From JAWPMT01 sp965227935 (GTDB lineage: Bacteria; Bacteroidota; Bacteroidia; Cytophagales; Cyclobacteriaceae): DNA of 64,000 bases. The notes beneath the pieces were generated by a model, which made no database searches, was not told where the DNA came from, and was given only the letters and a program-made list of their open reading frames with translations. Each line of letters begins with the position of its first letter. The first letter of the stretch is position 1. Shown here in pieces: positions 50,401-61,600 of this stretch. The stretch is taken from NCBI GenBank assembly GCA_965227935.1, contig CBDDGS010000055.1:2294001-2358000 (forward strand). Direction: 5' to 3'. The position numbers and the translations under genes are program-made.

Positions 50401-53400
50401 TTGATCTTCCCATGCTGTCACAAAAGAAGTCCCGGTGACACCTGCATCTGCTCTCAACCAAAGTCTTAGGTTGGTGCCAATACCCCCCGGTGCTTGTACT
50501 ATTTCACCAAGGGTGAAATAGTCGCCATCATTGAATTCAATGTTCTCGAATATGAGCGTATCGCCGCTGATGCTGGTTGGTTCGTAGTCGGTCGTTCCGG
50601 AGGCGAAGGTGCCATCTTCATCGATGTGCAAGGCATAGTTGGTGATGACTCCCGTATTGCTTGCGTATATGATCTTCAGGGTCACCGCTCCGGGAGTACC
50701 ATTTATCGCTACTTTCCACTCTCTTTCCAACCGATTGCTGTACTCCGGATGCTTGTCCGTGGTCGTGAGCGTGGTGGCGCCATCATCGTTGCCCCACAGG
50801 AGAAAGTCCAGGTTGTTTTCGAAGGCGCTGTTTCTCTCGATCACAACGAGGGCATCACTGTTGATGCTCATGGACTTTCGCTGATCGAGGACAGAAATGA
50901 CGTCCCAGCCAATCCCGGCGATATCATGGTGATAATCCGTGTTGACGTCGGCGTCCCAGAGCACATCTCCATTGGATGCGGTGTAGTCTCCAGCAGTGCC
51001 ACCCCCGGTATCATCCAGCGTGATGCCGTATTTGAGCGCCAGATAGCTCTGTACTTTCTCGGCATCGCCTGCCGTCTCCGTCAAATCGCGGTCATAAGCA
51101 ATGACCTCCATGATTTGCCCTGTGAACTCCTGGTTTCCATTCACGTTGCGACCCACATACGCCACACCTGTTCCCGTATTCAGGTCATTACTGCTTGCCG
51201 CTGGATCCAGATAGTTGTGCGTGACCTCAAATCCGTTTTGCCGCGTATCAAATCCGGGATTGATATTCTCGGCGGCACCATAGGTATGCATGGCAATATT
51301 GGCTGTAGTGAGGGAGTGGGACATGATGTCGTTGGTCGCATTGAAGCGAGCGGCAATTTCGTCTGTAGAGTTGGCGAGGTCGACGCGCTGGTAGGCTCCG
51401 TCAGTTCCGTGGGCAAACGTAGTCAGCTCAGTGCCTGCCACTGTCGCTTTTGAGACGATAAAGTAGGACCGGGCATCATTTCCAGTGGGGAGGAGTGTCG
51501 GATCCGCCAGTTGGAAATAGTCCGTTTCAGCTTCCACAAAGTCAATGGCGGAATTGAAGTTGGCGGCATTGTCCGTTAGCTCTGGCGTCCCAAAGGCGGT
51601 ACCGTCATTTCCTGTTCCGGACTGGTCCTCCCATGTCGCCAGCGGTGTGCCGGTAGGGCCATTGTCAGCCCTCAACCAAAGCTGAAGGTTGCCCGCAACT
51701 CCCCCAGGGCCGTTGGCTATTTGACCGACAGTGAAGAACTGTCCATCCACCAATGGGATGTTTTCGAAAGTGAGGGTGTCTCCGGTGATATCGACGGCGA
51801 CGTAATCCGTGCTCCCCGAACTAAAGACGCCGTCATCATCCACGTGCAGCGCATAATTGATGGCTACTCCCGTATTTCCAGTCAGGATGACCCGGACAGT
51901 TACCGCGCCTGGCGAGCCATTTAACGCAACCTTCCAGACACGCTCCAAACGGGTATTGTAATCCGGGTGTGCGTCCGTAGCCGAGAAAGTGATGGCTGCG
52001 TTATCATTTCCCCACAGAATGAAGTCTCGGTTGTTGCCAAATACTCCTCCCATGTCCATGATGACCACTGCATCGCTGTTCACACTCTTGGACTTGGTTT
52101 GACTCAGTCCTGATGCGTCGTCCCTTCCTATTCCAGCTACGTTGTTGTGGTAAGTACTATTGGCACTGGCATCCCAGAGGACCGTACCCTGGGAATTTAC
52201 ATAGTCGCCCTCGTTGACACCATCACCATTGGGAGCTTCAAGCGCCGTGGTATTGCCATCGTTATCAGTACTGAGGGTCACACCATATTTTATGGCGAGA
52301 TAGGACTCCACCTGTTGCCGTTCGGCGGGCGTTAGGGCGCTCTCGTAGTGAATGACCTCAGCGATGTTGGATTCAGCATCGAAAGCCCCGTTGATACTTG
52401 TTCCGAGGCTGAAATCTCCAATATTCCCACTGGCAGTGAATGAACCTGCAGCTCTCGTCCCGTTTTGTTCGCCATTGATGAATAGCGCCTTTCCACCACT
52501 GTCAGAATATGCGCTACCGATGGTTACGGCATCTATGACATTGATAGTCCCGCCGATATTGGTTGTGAATTGATCGGCTCGCAATGAGTTCAAAGGAGAT
52601 CTTTCGAAGTAGACCATACGATCTCCGGAAGCATTGGATTGCCAGCCCAAATAGACATCCGTTGATGCATCGAGGTCTTTGGGAATGAGCGTCACAAAAG
52701 AGGTGTTGTCTTGATTGCTGGCCAGGATGTCTGCATCGAAGTCTTCATATGAAAGCCTATCATCCACGCCATCAAAATAGACTGTCGGGTTGTAGTTGAT
52801 CTCATTAACCGTGAGTGTCGGATCTCCGTCGGCCAATGTGACTTCTGAGAAATTCGTGTTGCTGATGCTATTTTCCCATTCATCTACGGAGCCACTGCTT
52901 ATCTCTGCCGCCGAGTTTTTTACCCGATTATCAGCTTTCAGCCAGAGAGTTAAGTCGGTGTTTACACCCCCCGGTCCCTGAATGATCTGGCCCATCGTAA
53001 AGTAGGAGTCGGCGGTGAAAGTGACGTTGTCGAAAATCACCGTGTCGCCGGAGATACGAGTAGCCGGGTAGTTTGTCGCGCCGGACGCAAATACGCCATC
53101 GGTATCGAGGTGCAAGACATAGTTCTCGAAAAGCCCGGTATTGGCTGGGTATATGATTTTGACTGACACAGCGCCGGGGCTTCCCCAGACATCCGCGAGC
53201 CATTCCCTTTCCAGTCGGCTGTCATAGTCAGGATGCGCATCGGTTGTAGTGAGGGAAACAGCCCCGTCGTCATTTCCCCAGACAATGAAGGCGAGATCCG
53301 AGTCGAAGCTCCCCCCTTTGTCCATGAGTACAATGGCGTCGGAATTGATGCTGATTGATTTTTGCTGTTCGAGATCAGAGGCATCATCCCGGCCTATTCC

Positions 53401-55341
53401 TGCGACGTCATTGTGATAGGGCGGGTCGCCATTCCAAATGTTGAATAAGTTCGAAGCCCTGTAGGTACCTGCAAGTCCTCCATCTGCATTGCTCAGGGTG
53501 ATGCCATACTTCAGTGCCAGGTAGCCCTCCACTCTCAATTTTTCTGCTGTCGTCAGTGTCCTGTCGTACACGATCACCTCGGCAATGGAGCCCGTCAATC
53601 GGTTGCCGCCTGAGCGGTCATCGCCCAGGTAGAAATTGCCTGTGGTCCAATCGGTGTTGAAGGTCTTTATCTGCGTATCAATAGTCTCGGCATTCTCATA
53701 AATGACCGCATCGGTCGTTCCTCCGGGGTCATCGACCCTCCACACAGATGGGGTGTTAGTTTGCAGTGAGTAGCTTGTATTGCCAGCATAGCGCTGATCG
53801 AGGAAAAAGCCCCTGTTGGTGGCAGTCCCAACTTCGATCAGTCCTTTGTCTGCGACCGTCGAGATATTGCCGACGACGATGATCGTCGAAGCCGTACCGG
53901 TGGCCCTGGAAATAGCGCCGGAAATCGCCCGGTCATCATCCGTGAAGCTAATCGCCGGATTGAAATTGGAAAATGAAGATTGGTAGACAGCGTTGCCCGT
54001 GCCCGTGGCGTCATGTCCTTCCATGGACTTGTCAAACCAGGAGGTAATACTGCCTCCGTTAACCGTGGAGTTTGTCCCTGCATCAGCGGTCAACCACAAA
54101 ACAAGGTCGTCACTGAGTCCCGCAGGGGCTGGAGGATCCTCTTCGGGCCCTACAGTGTAAAAACTTGAGGGATCACTCTGATTATTAAATTCCGTTTTGA
54201 TCCAGTCAGCACTTTTTGCAGCGCTGGAGAGACGGACTTCATCGATCAAGCCCTCCCACCTTCCGCCAGTGTTGGTGTTGATCCCAATTCTAAAATTGTT
54301 GCTCGATGCTGTATTGATGGCATCGGTATCTGTGGTAGAATAACCGTCATCTTCTCCGTCAATAAATATGTTCACCTCATCCGTGGTGGGTGAGCCATCA
54401 TCTGTCAACGTCAAAACGACATAGTGCCAGTTGCCATCATTGAGTCCTGTGGTATTGCCGTTCTGCAACGATCCCCCTCCCATCTCGGCCGTGATGCGAT
54501 AGGTGAGGGTTGATCGTGTATACATGCCAAACTTCTGCCCTACACCCGTATCTCCATAAGTAGCCAATACGCCAACTGCCGCAGATATCGAAGTCCACTG
54601 GAACCATCCCGACAAAGTACGGCTCGCGGTTCCCGAGATGCCCTGGTAGCTTGTGGCAATAATCCCATCGCCCCCATCAAAGCTTTGTGCATTGCCAATT
54701 TTGCCAGAGGTGGTCTGTGTTGGTGTCTGGGCAGCCGCACCCGCCCATCCAGTTAGGTGTCTGCCATTCGCGGAAGCATCCTTGAAGTCGTCCGTTCCTC
54801 CGGTGCTCGATTCGGAGAGGTGCCAAACTCCTTCATAGTCCCCGCTCCAGGTCGTATTTGCTGATTGGTCTGTCGTTACAGAGCTATTGCCGTAGTAGAT
54901 GTAGATCTCCGTATCATCGTCAAAGTCCAGCGTAGGTATTCGGACCCATGCAACAAATTCACCGGATGTGGCTGTGTACTTTTCGAGTTGATGGTCGAGC
55001 TTGGAAATACCGTCTGCGCCCGCGAATACGATATCAAAGCCATCGGTATCGGTAACATTGCCACCGTTGCCGGTAGTTCTCAAATCTGTGTCTGTGACGC
55101 TAAATAGTACGGGGAAATCCGTAAGGCTGCTAGTGCCTGAGACAAGAGAATTGTCTATGGTGATCTTCTTGCGGAAGCTGTAACCAGCTATTTGCGACAC
55201 CGCTTCGTTGCTTGCGAGGAGTAGTAGCAGCAAAATCAAAGGAATACCACGCAAGACTCCAGCGTTCTGAAGTTTGCAGCACCCGTGCGAAAAGTGGCGC
55301 AGGGAATTGGAACATATATGGTTTATTCGGAATATTCTCAT
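47410..55341 (-). CDS. Array paralogue 9: giant DUF2341-LamG-B4-C-T9SS protein
   Basis: 2643 residues from ATG 55341 (GTG two codons upstream). The largest member. The signal peptide has a seven-Leu-rich core and ends AVS before QIAGYS. DUF2341 about 51-160, LamG about 165-390, four type B modules, then type C (YQRQSRTTDDSLRIFVGDL). Modules 2 and 5 carry an extra acidic insert after KYG(V/I)TL (DNDGNTT, then EAPNxDGxxEGDY), also seen once in paralogue 10. One module has KGGVTL for KYGITL. The sorting segment has YPNP and ends VTLVKSQK. At this length it could extend far from the cell surface. Binding partner unknown; no enzyme motif found. Confidence 0.87.
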   Translation of the reverse strand: MRIFRINHICSNSLRHFSHGCCKLQNAGVLRGIPLILLLLLLASNEAVSQIAGYSFRKKITIDNSLVSGTSSLTDFPVLFSVTDTDLRTTGNGGNVTDTDGFDIVFAGADGISKLDHQLEKYTATSGEFVAWVRIPTLDFDDDTEIYIYYGNSSVTTDQSANTTWSGDYEGVWHLSESSTGGTDDFKDASANGRHLTGWAGAAAQTPTQTTSGKIGNAQSFDGGDGIIATSYQGISGTASRTLSGWFQWTSISAAVGVLATYGDTGVGQKFGMYTRSTLTYRITAEMGGGSLQNGNTTGLNDGNWHYVVLTLTDDGSPTTDEVNIFIDGEDDGYSTTDTDAINTASSNNFRIGINTNTGGRWEGLIDEVRLSSAAKSADWIKTEFNNQSDPSSFYTVGPEEDPPAPAGLSDDLVLWLTADAGTNSTVNGGSITSWFDKSMEGHDATGTGNAVYQSSFSNFNPAISFTDDDRAISGAISRATGTASTIIVVGNISTVADKGLIEVGTATNRGFFLDQRYAGNTSYSLQTNTPSVWRVDDPGGTTDAVIYENAETIDTQIKTFNTDWTTGNFYLGDDRSGGNRLTGSIAEVIVYDRTLTTAEKLRVEGYLALKYGITLSNADGGLAGTYRASNLFNIWNGDPPYHNDVAGIGRDDASDLEQQKSISINSDAIVLMDKGGSFDSDLAFIVWGNDDGAVSLTTTDAHPDYDSRLEREWLADVWGSPGAVSVKIIYPANTGLFENYVLHLDTDGVFASGATNYPATRISGDTVIFDNVTFTADSYFTMGQIIQGPGGVNTDLTLWLKADNRVKNSAAEISSGSVDEWENSISNTNFSEVTLADGDPTLTVNEINYNPTVYFDGVDDRLSYEDFDADILASNQDNTSFVTLIPKDLDASTDVYLGWQSNASGDRMVYFERSPLNSLRADQFTTNIGGTINVIDAVTIGSAYSDSGGKALFINGEQNGTRAAGSFTASGNIGDFSLGTSINGAFDAESNIAEVIHYESALTPAERQQVESYLAIKYGVTLSTDNDGNTTALEAPNGDGVNEGDYVNSQGTVLWDASANSTYHNNVAGIGRDDASGLSQTKSKSVNSDAVVIMDMGGVFGNNRDFILWGNDNAAITFSATDAHPDYNTRLERVWKVALNGSPGAVTVRVILTGNTGVAINYALHVDDDGVFSSGSTDYVAVDITGDTLTFENIPLVDGQFFTVGQIANGPGGVAGNLQLWLRADNGPTGTPLATWEDQSGTGNDGTAFGTPELTDNAANFNSAIDFVEAETDYFQLADPTLLPTGNDARSYFIVSKATVAGTELTTFAHGTDGAYQRVDLANSTDEIAARFNATNDIMSHSLTTANIAMHTYGAAENINPGFDTRQNGFEVTHNYLDPAASSNDLNTGTGVAYVGRNVNGNQEFTGQIMEVIAYDRDLTETAGDAEKVQSYLALKYGITLDDTGGGTAGDYTASNGDVLWDADVNTDYHHDIAGIGWDVISVLDQRKSMSINSDALVVIERNSAFENNLDFLLWGNDDGATTLTTTDKHPEYSNRLEREWKVAINGTPGAVTLKIIYASNTGVITNYALHIDEDGTFASGTTDYEPTSISGDTLIFENIEFNDGDYFTLGEIVQAPGGIGTNLRLWLRADAGVTGTSFVTAWEDQSGNANHTTRWSGDPQLISESINYNSAIDLDGNDYFATTTTNIMDQATGEKYTAFAIVETDNVSAEKAFLGNSSTFSRGLKWYVNTSGQLAVSHFFGFNTYQGGSSLVVGQPSVATVSYEYTGVANPAKSRLDGTEYTQSVNMVVNHGTGERTYIGNDLNLDAFDGRLAEVIMYEEKLSDSDIDRIESYLAIKGGVTLDNTGGGTNGDYIASDGTTTLWDADANAPYHNDVAGIGKDLMSALEQQRSISANSDAMVIMDNREPFASDLDFVIWGNDNGGTTITATDAHPNYLGRLEREWKVAVNGSPDTVMIRMIFSGNNGIFGDYVLHVDGDGTFAAGAINYPATALDGDTLTFPNVILSDGDYFTIGETPRAPGGISADLTLWTKANDGARYASLPTTSGPLDQWDNAEDNLSLTSITLADGAPTVSSSQINYNPAIYFDGVDDQLAVENVDGDVLFSNRDNTIFSVMIPKNRDASTDVYLGWQSDAGSGSGRMAYFQRTGTGLRTDLLTSITSSGSIDVMDQAIVATAHSDVGGISLSVNGEIVSTGATSAFTAGGNQGDLRMGTGAAGSFDAEGYLAELVIYENDLSATNVSKVESYFAIKYGITLGNDNDGDGNTYEAPNEDGIHEGDYLSGDGTTIWDADADTDYNNDVIAIARDDQQALYQRQSRTTDDSLRIFVGDLASDNASNVGFIAPESGFVVIGHNGGILSAANEEMPVGITSRFGREWKVTNSDFTDEFGLYIKWDSAGTFDINDIRLLVDDNGDFADAAIYANGDNGISISLGSVVVEGISNTIIPANSTRYITIGSASLGTTLPIELIDFQAVPDQDKRLVRLRWATATETNNEVFTIEKSVDSQDWEEALSVPGAGNSTQRIDYQAIDEKPYPGLSYYRLKQTDFDGEHTYSNPLHVALGDFSDGLILYPNPAETTLVITGDPQELLQVRIINSLGQEVSNKVRIVERQNDRLMLDISLLPPGIFIVKSADHSVTLVKSQK

Positions 55342-55661
55342 CCTCACTTTCCACGTAATGATCCGAAACCAGAATGGCGGTGTTTTGGCTTCATGCGGCT
55401 GTTTACTAACGTTAGTAGCTGTGAAGAAAGAGCATTTGTTGGATTTCTTTGTGCTCTTTAAGGTGGATGGGTATAATCAACGTCGAATGAGGGCAGCGCT
55501 ACTGGAAATAGGCGACCATCAGTCGCCTGATGATGGATAATAATTACCTGTTTATGAGATAGTTATAGCCATTTGTGGGTACATGGTTTGGGCTAGTTGC
55601 GTGTCACGATGAACTTGGAAAATGGGTAAAAATCGATCTTGAAACGTATGAAGAGTATATT
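55342..55661. other. Intergenic stretch between paralogues 9 and 10
   Basis: About 320 bases without a supported gene. It contains a perfect 14-base palindrome, TACTAACGTTAGTA (55404-55417), 63 bases upstream of the paralogue 9 start, which could be an operator. An 88-codon plus-strand frame (55274-55540) overlaps the paralogue 9 start antisense and is not called. Confidence 0.5.
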
Positions 55662-58600
55662 CTACTCCTTGATCAGCTTCAAACTTGACTTGGCAGTTTG
55701 AATAACGTACAAGCCATGTGGTAGTGACGAGATATCGAGGGATATACTGTTATGACCTCTTTTGATCTGTTCCAGGTTAGTTGTAATATCCTGTCCAAGC
55801 GCATTTATCAGTCGCAGCGAGTGGAATTCTTCGGGGTTCCCCTGAAGGACAATCACGTCTTGCGCGGGATTTGGGTACAAGGTCAATGGTTCCTGAGAAT
55901 CCCCGAGGGTTACAGACAATATGTTTGAATAGGTGTACGAGCCATCGAAGTCCGTTTGCTTGAGCCTGTAATAGGAGAGTCCGGGGAAAGGATTGCCATC
56001 TACCACCTCGTAATCGATTCTCGTTGTGGAGTTTCCTGCGCCGGGTATGAATAAAGCCTCCGTCCATTCATCAGTATTGAGGGATTTTTCTACAGTGAAG
56101 AAATCGTTGTTGGTTTCGGTGACTGTCGACCAGGAAAGTTCGACTGTTCGTTCCACTTCGTTGGCAGTTGCTGAGAAGTCTAACAACTCGACCGGCAGTG
56201 TGGTACTGGCGGAGGTCGAGGCAATGGTTACATACCTGGTTTGGTTGGCAGGAATATGTGTGGTGCTGATACCGCCAACAATAATGGATCCTGAAGTGAT
56301 GGATAGGCCGTTGTCTCCGTGTTGGAATACAGTGGCATTGGAGAAAGTGCCGTCATCGTCCACGAGGAATCGGATGTCACTGATATCGAAAGGTCCGAGT
56401 TCCTCCCATTCGAACTCCATGCTAAAGTCGTCGCTGAAGTTGGTATTTGTTACCTTCCATACCCTTCTGAATCGTGAATAGATGCCAGTTGGCACATCGT
56501 CAGTTCTGCCCATCTGGCGATCGCCGTTGTGGCCAACGGCGATAAAGGAGCGATTGTTGGTTACCGTCCCGGTATTGCTGGCATTGTCGACAGCTAGTGC
56601 ATCTATGTATACCTGCAAGGAGTCGTCGAGGGTGTGTGACTGCTTTTGATGAAGTCCGGAGTTATCATCTTTCCCTATTAGAATGACGTCGTTGTGGAAG
56701 GCTGCACCATTATCGGCGTCCCACATTGTCGAGCCGTCGCTGGCCAGGTAGTCACCCGAAGTCCCGCCTCCGCCATTATCCAGAGTGATGCCATACCGAA
56801 GCGCCAGATAGCTTTGGACCTGACTTATTTGTGCGTCTGTTAACTCTGTCTCGTACATGACCACTTCAGCTATCCTTCCATCGAACAGTGAGATACCATT
56901 GGTCGAAAAGGGATCTGCACCAATATTGATGGGTTGGAGGCCGTGATTGGGGCCCGAGGCAGTATTGTCAACGAAACTCTGGCCATTCACCATAGATATA
57001 TTGTCAAGACCCCCTGAGCCGTAACGGAAGGCGTTGATTGACGGTGCTCCTTCAGTCATCGTCACACCTCCCACAAAGAGGTCGTTGAAAGAATGATGAG
57101 CCAAGAGTACTCCCGTCGTGCTATTGAACAATACGTTGCCAATAAAGCCGCTCATTGCCCCTATAAGGGCTCTTTCAGTAGAAAGATCATCTGGCTCGGC
57201 GATGACAAAGATGGTGTGTGTTTGTCCGGACATGACGCTTGAAGACGCCGCCTGCAGGTAGTCTCCAGAGGCGTCAAAATCAATGGCTGCGTTGCCGTTG
57301 ATGGTTGATGTAGACTGTGGATTGCCGAAGGCATTGAAAATCCAACCATTGGAAGTTTGGTCTTGCCATGACGTTACAGTAGGTGCACCAGTCACGCCAA
57401 TATCGGCCTTTAGCCACAACCGTATATTGGTTATGACTCCCCCCGGAGAAACAAGCCCTTCTCCAATCGTGAAGAAATCTCCATTTGCCAGACTAACGTT
57501 CGAGAAAGTCAGGGTGTCGCCACTAATGCTGCTGACCGGGTAGTTCGTCGCACCGCTTGTGAAGTCGCCGTCCCCATCGACATGCAAGCCGTAATCCTCT
57601 TCGACGCCGGTATTCGAGTAAATCACTCGGACTGTCACATTGCCGGGGGTACCAGTGACTGCCGCTTTCCATTTGCGTTGAAGGATGTTGAGGAAGTTGG
57701 GGTGTGTGCCGCTCGTTGTGGTAGTCGTTGCGCCATTGTCATTGCCCCATACGATGAAGCTTAGGTCACTGCCGAAGCTGCCCCCTTTGTCCATGATGAC
57801 CATGGCGTCAGAGCTATTACTGATGGATTTTCGCTGGTCCAGGCCTGAACCATCATCACGACCGATTCCTGTCACATCGTTGTGATAGCCACTATTGGTA
57901 GTAGCATCCCAAATCGTGCTGCCTGTGGACGATAGGTAATTGCCAAAAGCGTTGTCCAGGGTGATGCCGTACTTGATGGCCAGATAGCTCTGTATTTGAC
58001 TGTGTTCTGTGGCAGAAATGGGGCCGGTGTACATGACCATTTCGGCGATCTTGCCATCCATGTAGTTAGTGCCTGCGCCATTGTTGCCAAGATAGAAGGT
58101 TGAATTATTTCCAGTGAAGCTGCCAGCGTCATTATCCGAATTCAATGTTAGCCCATCTCGTTGGATGGCCTGAGATATCGAAGCAATGGTTTGGCCAGAA
58201 GTAGTACTTGACAGGCCGCTCCAGAGGTGAGCCACACCTGTTGTTCCCCCCCATGCATTTTGGAGACGATAAACACCGTCGTAACCACCCGGATCCCAAT
58301 AGAAGGTGCCATCGCTCCAGGGGATATGGGCGGATATTCGTTGGGTGGTGTTGGTTTCAAGAAATAAGAATTGATCCTTTACGACATCCGTCACTTTCAC
58401 CGCATAAAGGTTGAAGTCAGTATAGGTACCGGTACCCAATATTCCTGAAGCGTCCTGCATGTAATCATCTGTTCCGTCAAAGTCTATGACAGGGTTGTAG
58501 TTAATATTATTTGTCGTATTGTTTCTGAAAAGTGGTTGATTGCCACCGGTACCTTGAGAGACATCATTGCCGTTTGTGCTGAGGTCCGCCCACGAGGATA

Positions 58601-61600
58601 ATCCGCCACCATCAGTAGTAGTAGAGGTACCCGCATCCCCTTTTAGCCATAGTACCAGGTCATCGCCCACGGAGCCTGGACTTTCTATGTTGAATCCAAG
58701 GGTGAAGTAATTACCATCGGCGAAGGTGACATTTTCGAAGGTGAGGGTATCCCCACTTACGCTGGTCACAGCGTAGTCCGTGGTTCCTGCGGCAAATGTG
58801 CCATCACCATCGACATGAAGCACTTGTTCAAGAATCCCGTCCGGCGGATTGGTAAATATGATCCTGACATCGACAGGCCCTGGTGATCCATTGGCGTCCA
58901 CTTTCCACTCACGAACGAGGCGTCGGTGATAGGAGGGATGCTTGTCTGTTGTGGTAAGGGTTGTGGCGCCATTATCATTACCCCATAGGATGAAATCAAA
59001 CTCTCCAAAGCTTCCACCATTGTCCATGATCACCATCGCATCGTCGCTGCTACTGATGGATTTTTGCTGGTAGAGGCCTGAGTCATCATCCTGCCCGATA
59101 CCTGCTACATCGTTGTGATAAGCCGAGTGCGCCGATGCGTCCCATAATACCGTTCCATCACTGGCTATATAGTCTCCCTCATTGATGCCCTCACCATTAG
59201 GTGCCTCAAAGGCTGTGGTGTTGCCGTCTGTGTCACTGTCCAGAACGAGTCCGTACTTTAGTGCGAGGTAGGACTCGACTTTCTGTCGATCTGACTCCGA
59301 CAATGCTCTGTTGTAGATGACCATTTCACCGATTCGAGCATCAGAGTGCTCACCGCCGGAGGTATACGTTCCCTGCATGATGTCAATACGGGTGCCGCTG
59401 GCACTGTTGGTTCCCGCGAAGGTGCTCAAACGGAGACCATCTGTGTGGGCGTCTATTGCTCCACTTCCTGAATCCCTTGTATATGAGAACATATGGAGGT
59501 CTTCCTTTTCAGTGGTCACGGCAATGCCGCTGTTGTAGTTGGCAGGGTTGGAGTTGATGTATATACTGTTTCGGAAAGTGCCCCAGTAACCCCACAAATA
59601 GTTGCCACTATGGCCCTCAAATACTCTCCCATCGGTATCCGAGGCAAGCTGTCTTGAGACAAAGAACAAGCTCCAATCCGTACCCAATTCAGAACCCGCA
59701 GGGGCGTCGAATCCGCCTGAGAGTATTTCTACCATTGGGTAGAAGTTGTCGCTATTGCTGACTACTGTTGGGCCAGTTACGGTGGCATAATCACGTCCAT
59801 ACGCACTCTGATCTTCCCAGGAGGTGGCGATGGATCCAGTGCCGGCATCTGATTTCAACCAGACGGAAAGACCTTCTACGATATATCCCGGGCTTGTCGC
59901 TCGATTGACGCCCAAGCTGAAGAAATTGCCGTCGGCAATCGTAACATTTTCGAATGTCAGAGTGTCTCCGCTGACACTGGACGGAACGTAGTTCGTGGAG
60001 TTGTCATCTGAGAAATCACCGTCTCCGTCTACATGGAGGGCGTAGTCCTCAAGTACTCCCGAATTACCATAGATCATTCGGACGGTAACTGTACCGGGAG
60101 AGCCGGTGACGGCCGCTTTCCACGTTCGTTGCAGGATATTGTGGTACTCTTGAGAGGATCCGGAGCCGTTCAGAGACACTGAGCCATTATCATTTCCCCA
60201 GAGAATAAAGTCCAGGTCATTACTAAAGCTGCCGCCTTTATCCATGATGACCATCGCGTCGGCGTTCGAACTAATAGACTTCTGCTGATCCAGACCTGAG
60301 TCATCATCCCGGCCGATTCCTGCAACATCGTAGTGATATGTGGTATTGGTCGTCGAGTTCCAAATCTCACTACCATTAGAAGCCACATAATTATGTTGGA
60401 GCGTAAGGCCGTACTTTACGCCCAGGTACGAACGGACTTTTTCCTGATTGGCGGCACTCAATGAGGCATCGTAATAGATCACTTCGGCAATTTCCCCATC
60501 GAAGAATTCATTGAATGAGACCTCGGAACCTGTAACGCCTCTGGCGCCAATGATCATTCTGGAGTTGATAGGAAGATCTGTATTGCTACTGGATTCTGTA
60601 TAGGAGCCGCTTGCGGTACCGTCTACATTATAAGTTAAGTTACCACTCGTGATCCAGTCCGCAGAAAGCACATGAGGGTCAGTGTCAATGCCGTAAGTGC
60701 CGTCGTAGTTCCAGTTCCACGAGGCGGGGGATGAGGAGTAGATCGTGAAATTGTTGGAACCGGCAGTTTCGCCGTAAGACCACAACTGCCCCCAGCTGGC
60801 ATTCTGATAGGCAATTACATTTTTTGCGGTGGCTGTGGAGGATTTTTGAATCACCACAAATCCGGAAAACTGGTTGGTGATGGCCGGCATGGAATTGGGG
60901 GTACGCATGAATTCACTGGTACCATTGAAGGTCAATGTAGGGTGGAAGTTCAAATCATTGACCGTATAGTCAGGTCCTGCGGTGGCAGTAGCATGACGTG
61001 TATCACCACTGAAGTCGTCCCATTGCGTTACGCTGGTCGTACCCGTTACACCCTGATCTGCTTTTAACCAGAGACTTAGGTTTGTCCCAATTCCTCCGGG
61101 AGCAATTACCACCTCCTGTGAACTTACCGTGTAGAAAGAGGAGGGATTGTTTTGGTTGTCTACCCCCGTCTTGATCCAGTCAGCGGATCGTGCGACAGAT
61201 GATACTCGTACTTCATCCAGGTAACCATCCATATTCTCGGTTTCACCTGGATACCTACCGATATAAAAAGGGTCTCCCGAAGAGTCATTAATGGAACCGG
61301 CGTCCCCATATGTCCCATCGGCGGTGCCATTTACATATCCGCGGATGGTGGTCCCATCATAGGTGATCGCCAGATGTGTCCATGTATTGGCGGACAGCGC
61401 GACAGAACCCAACTCATCAATTTCCCGGGTGGTACCATCGATAATCATCAGTGCTCCGAGGACAGTATTTGTTGGAAATAGTGACCAGGGACGATACACA
61501 TACATACAATACTGTTGTTTGCCCAGAACATTGAACCAATCCCCTTTTGCAGGCACGGAGGGCATGTAGACCCACGCCTCCAGTGTTATAGCGGAGGTAA

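Noticed and set aside
50494..51453. A 319-codon plus-strand open frame inside paralogue 9, and similar ones at 49417-49836 and 43668-44246
   Set aside because: They are antisense to the repeated type B modules. They resemble each other only because the sense modules do, and show no protein-like features.
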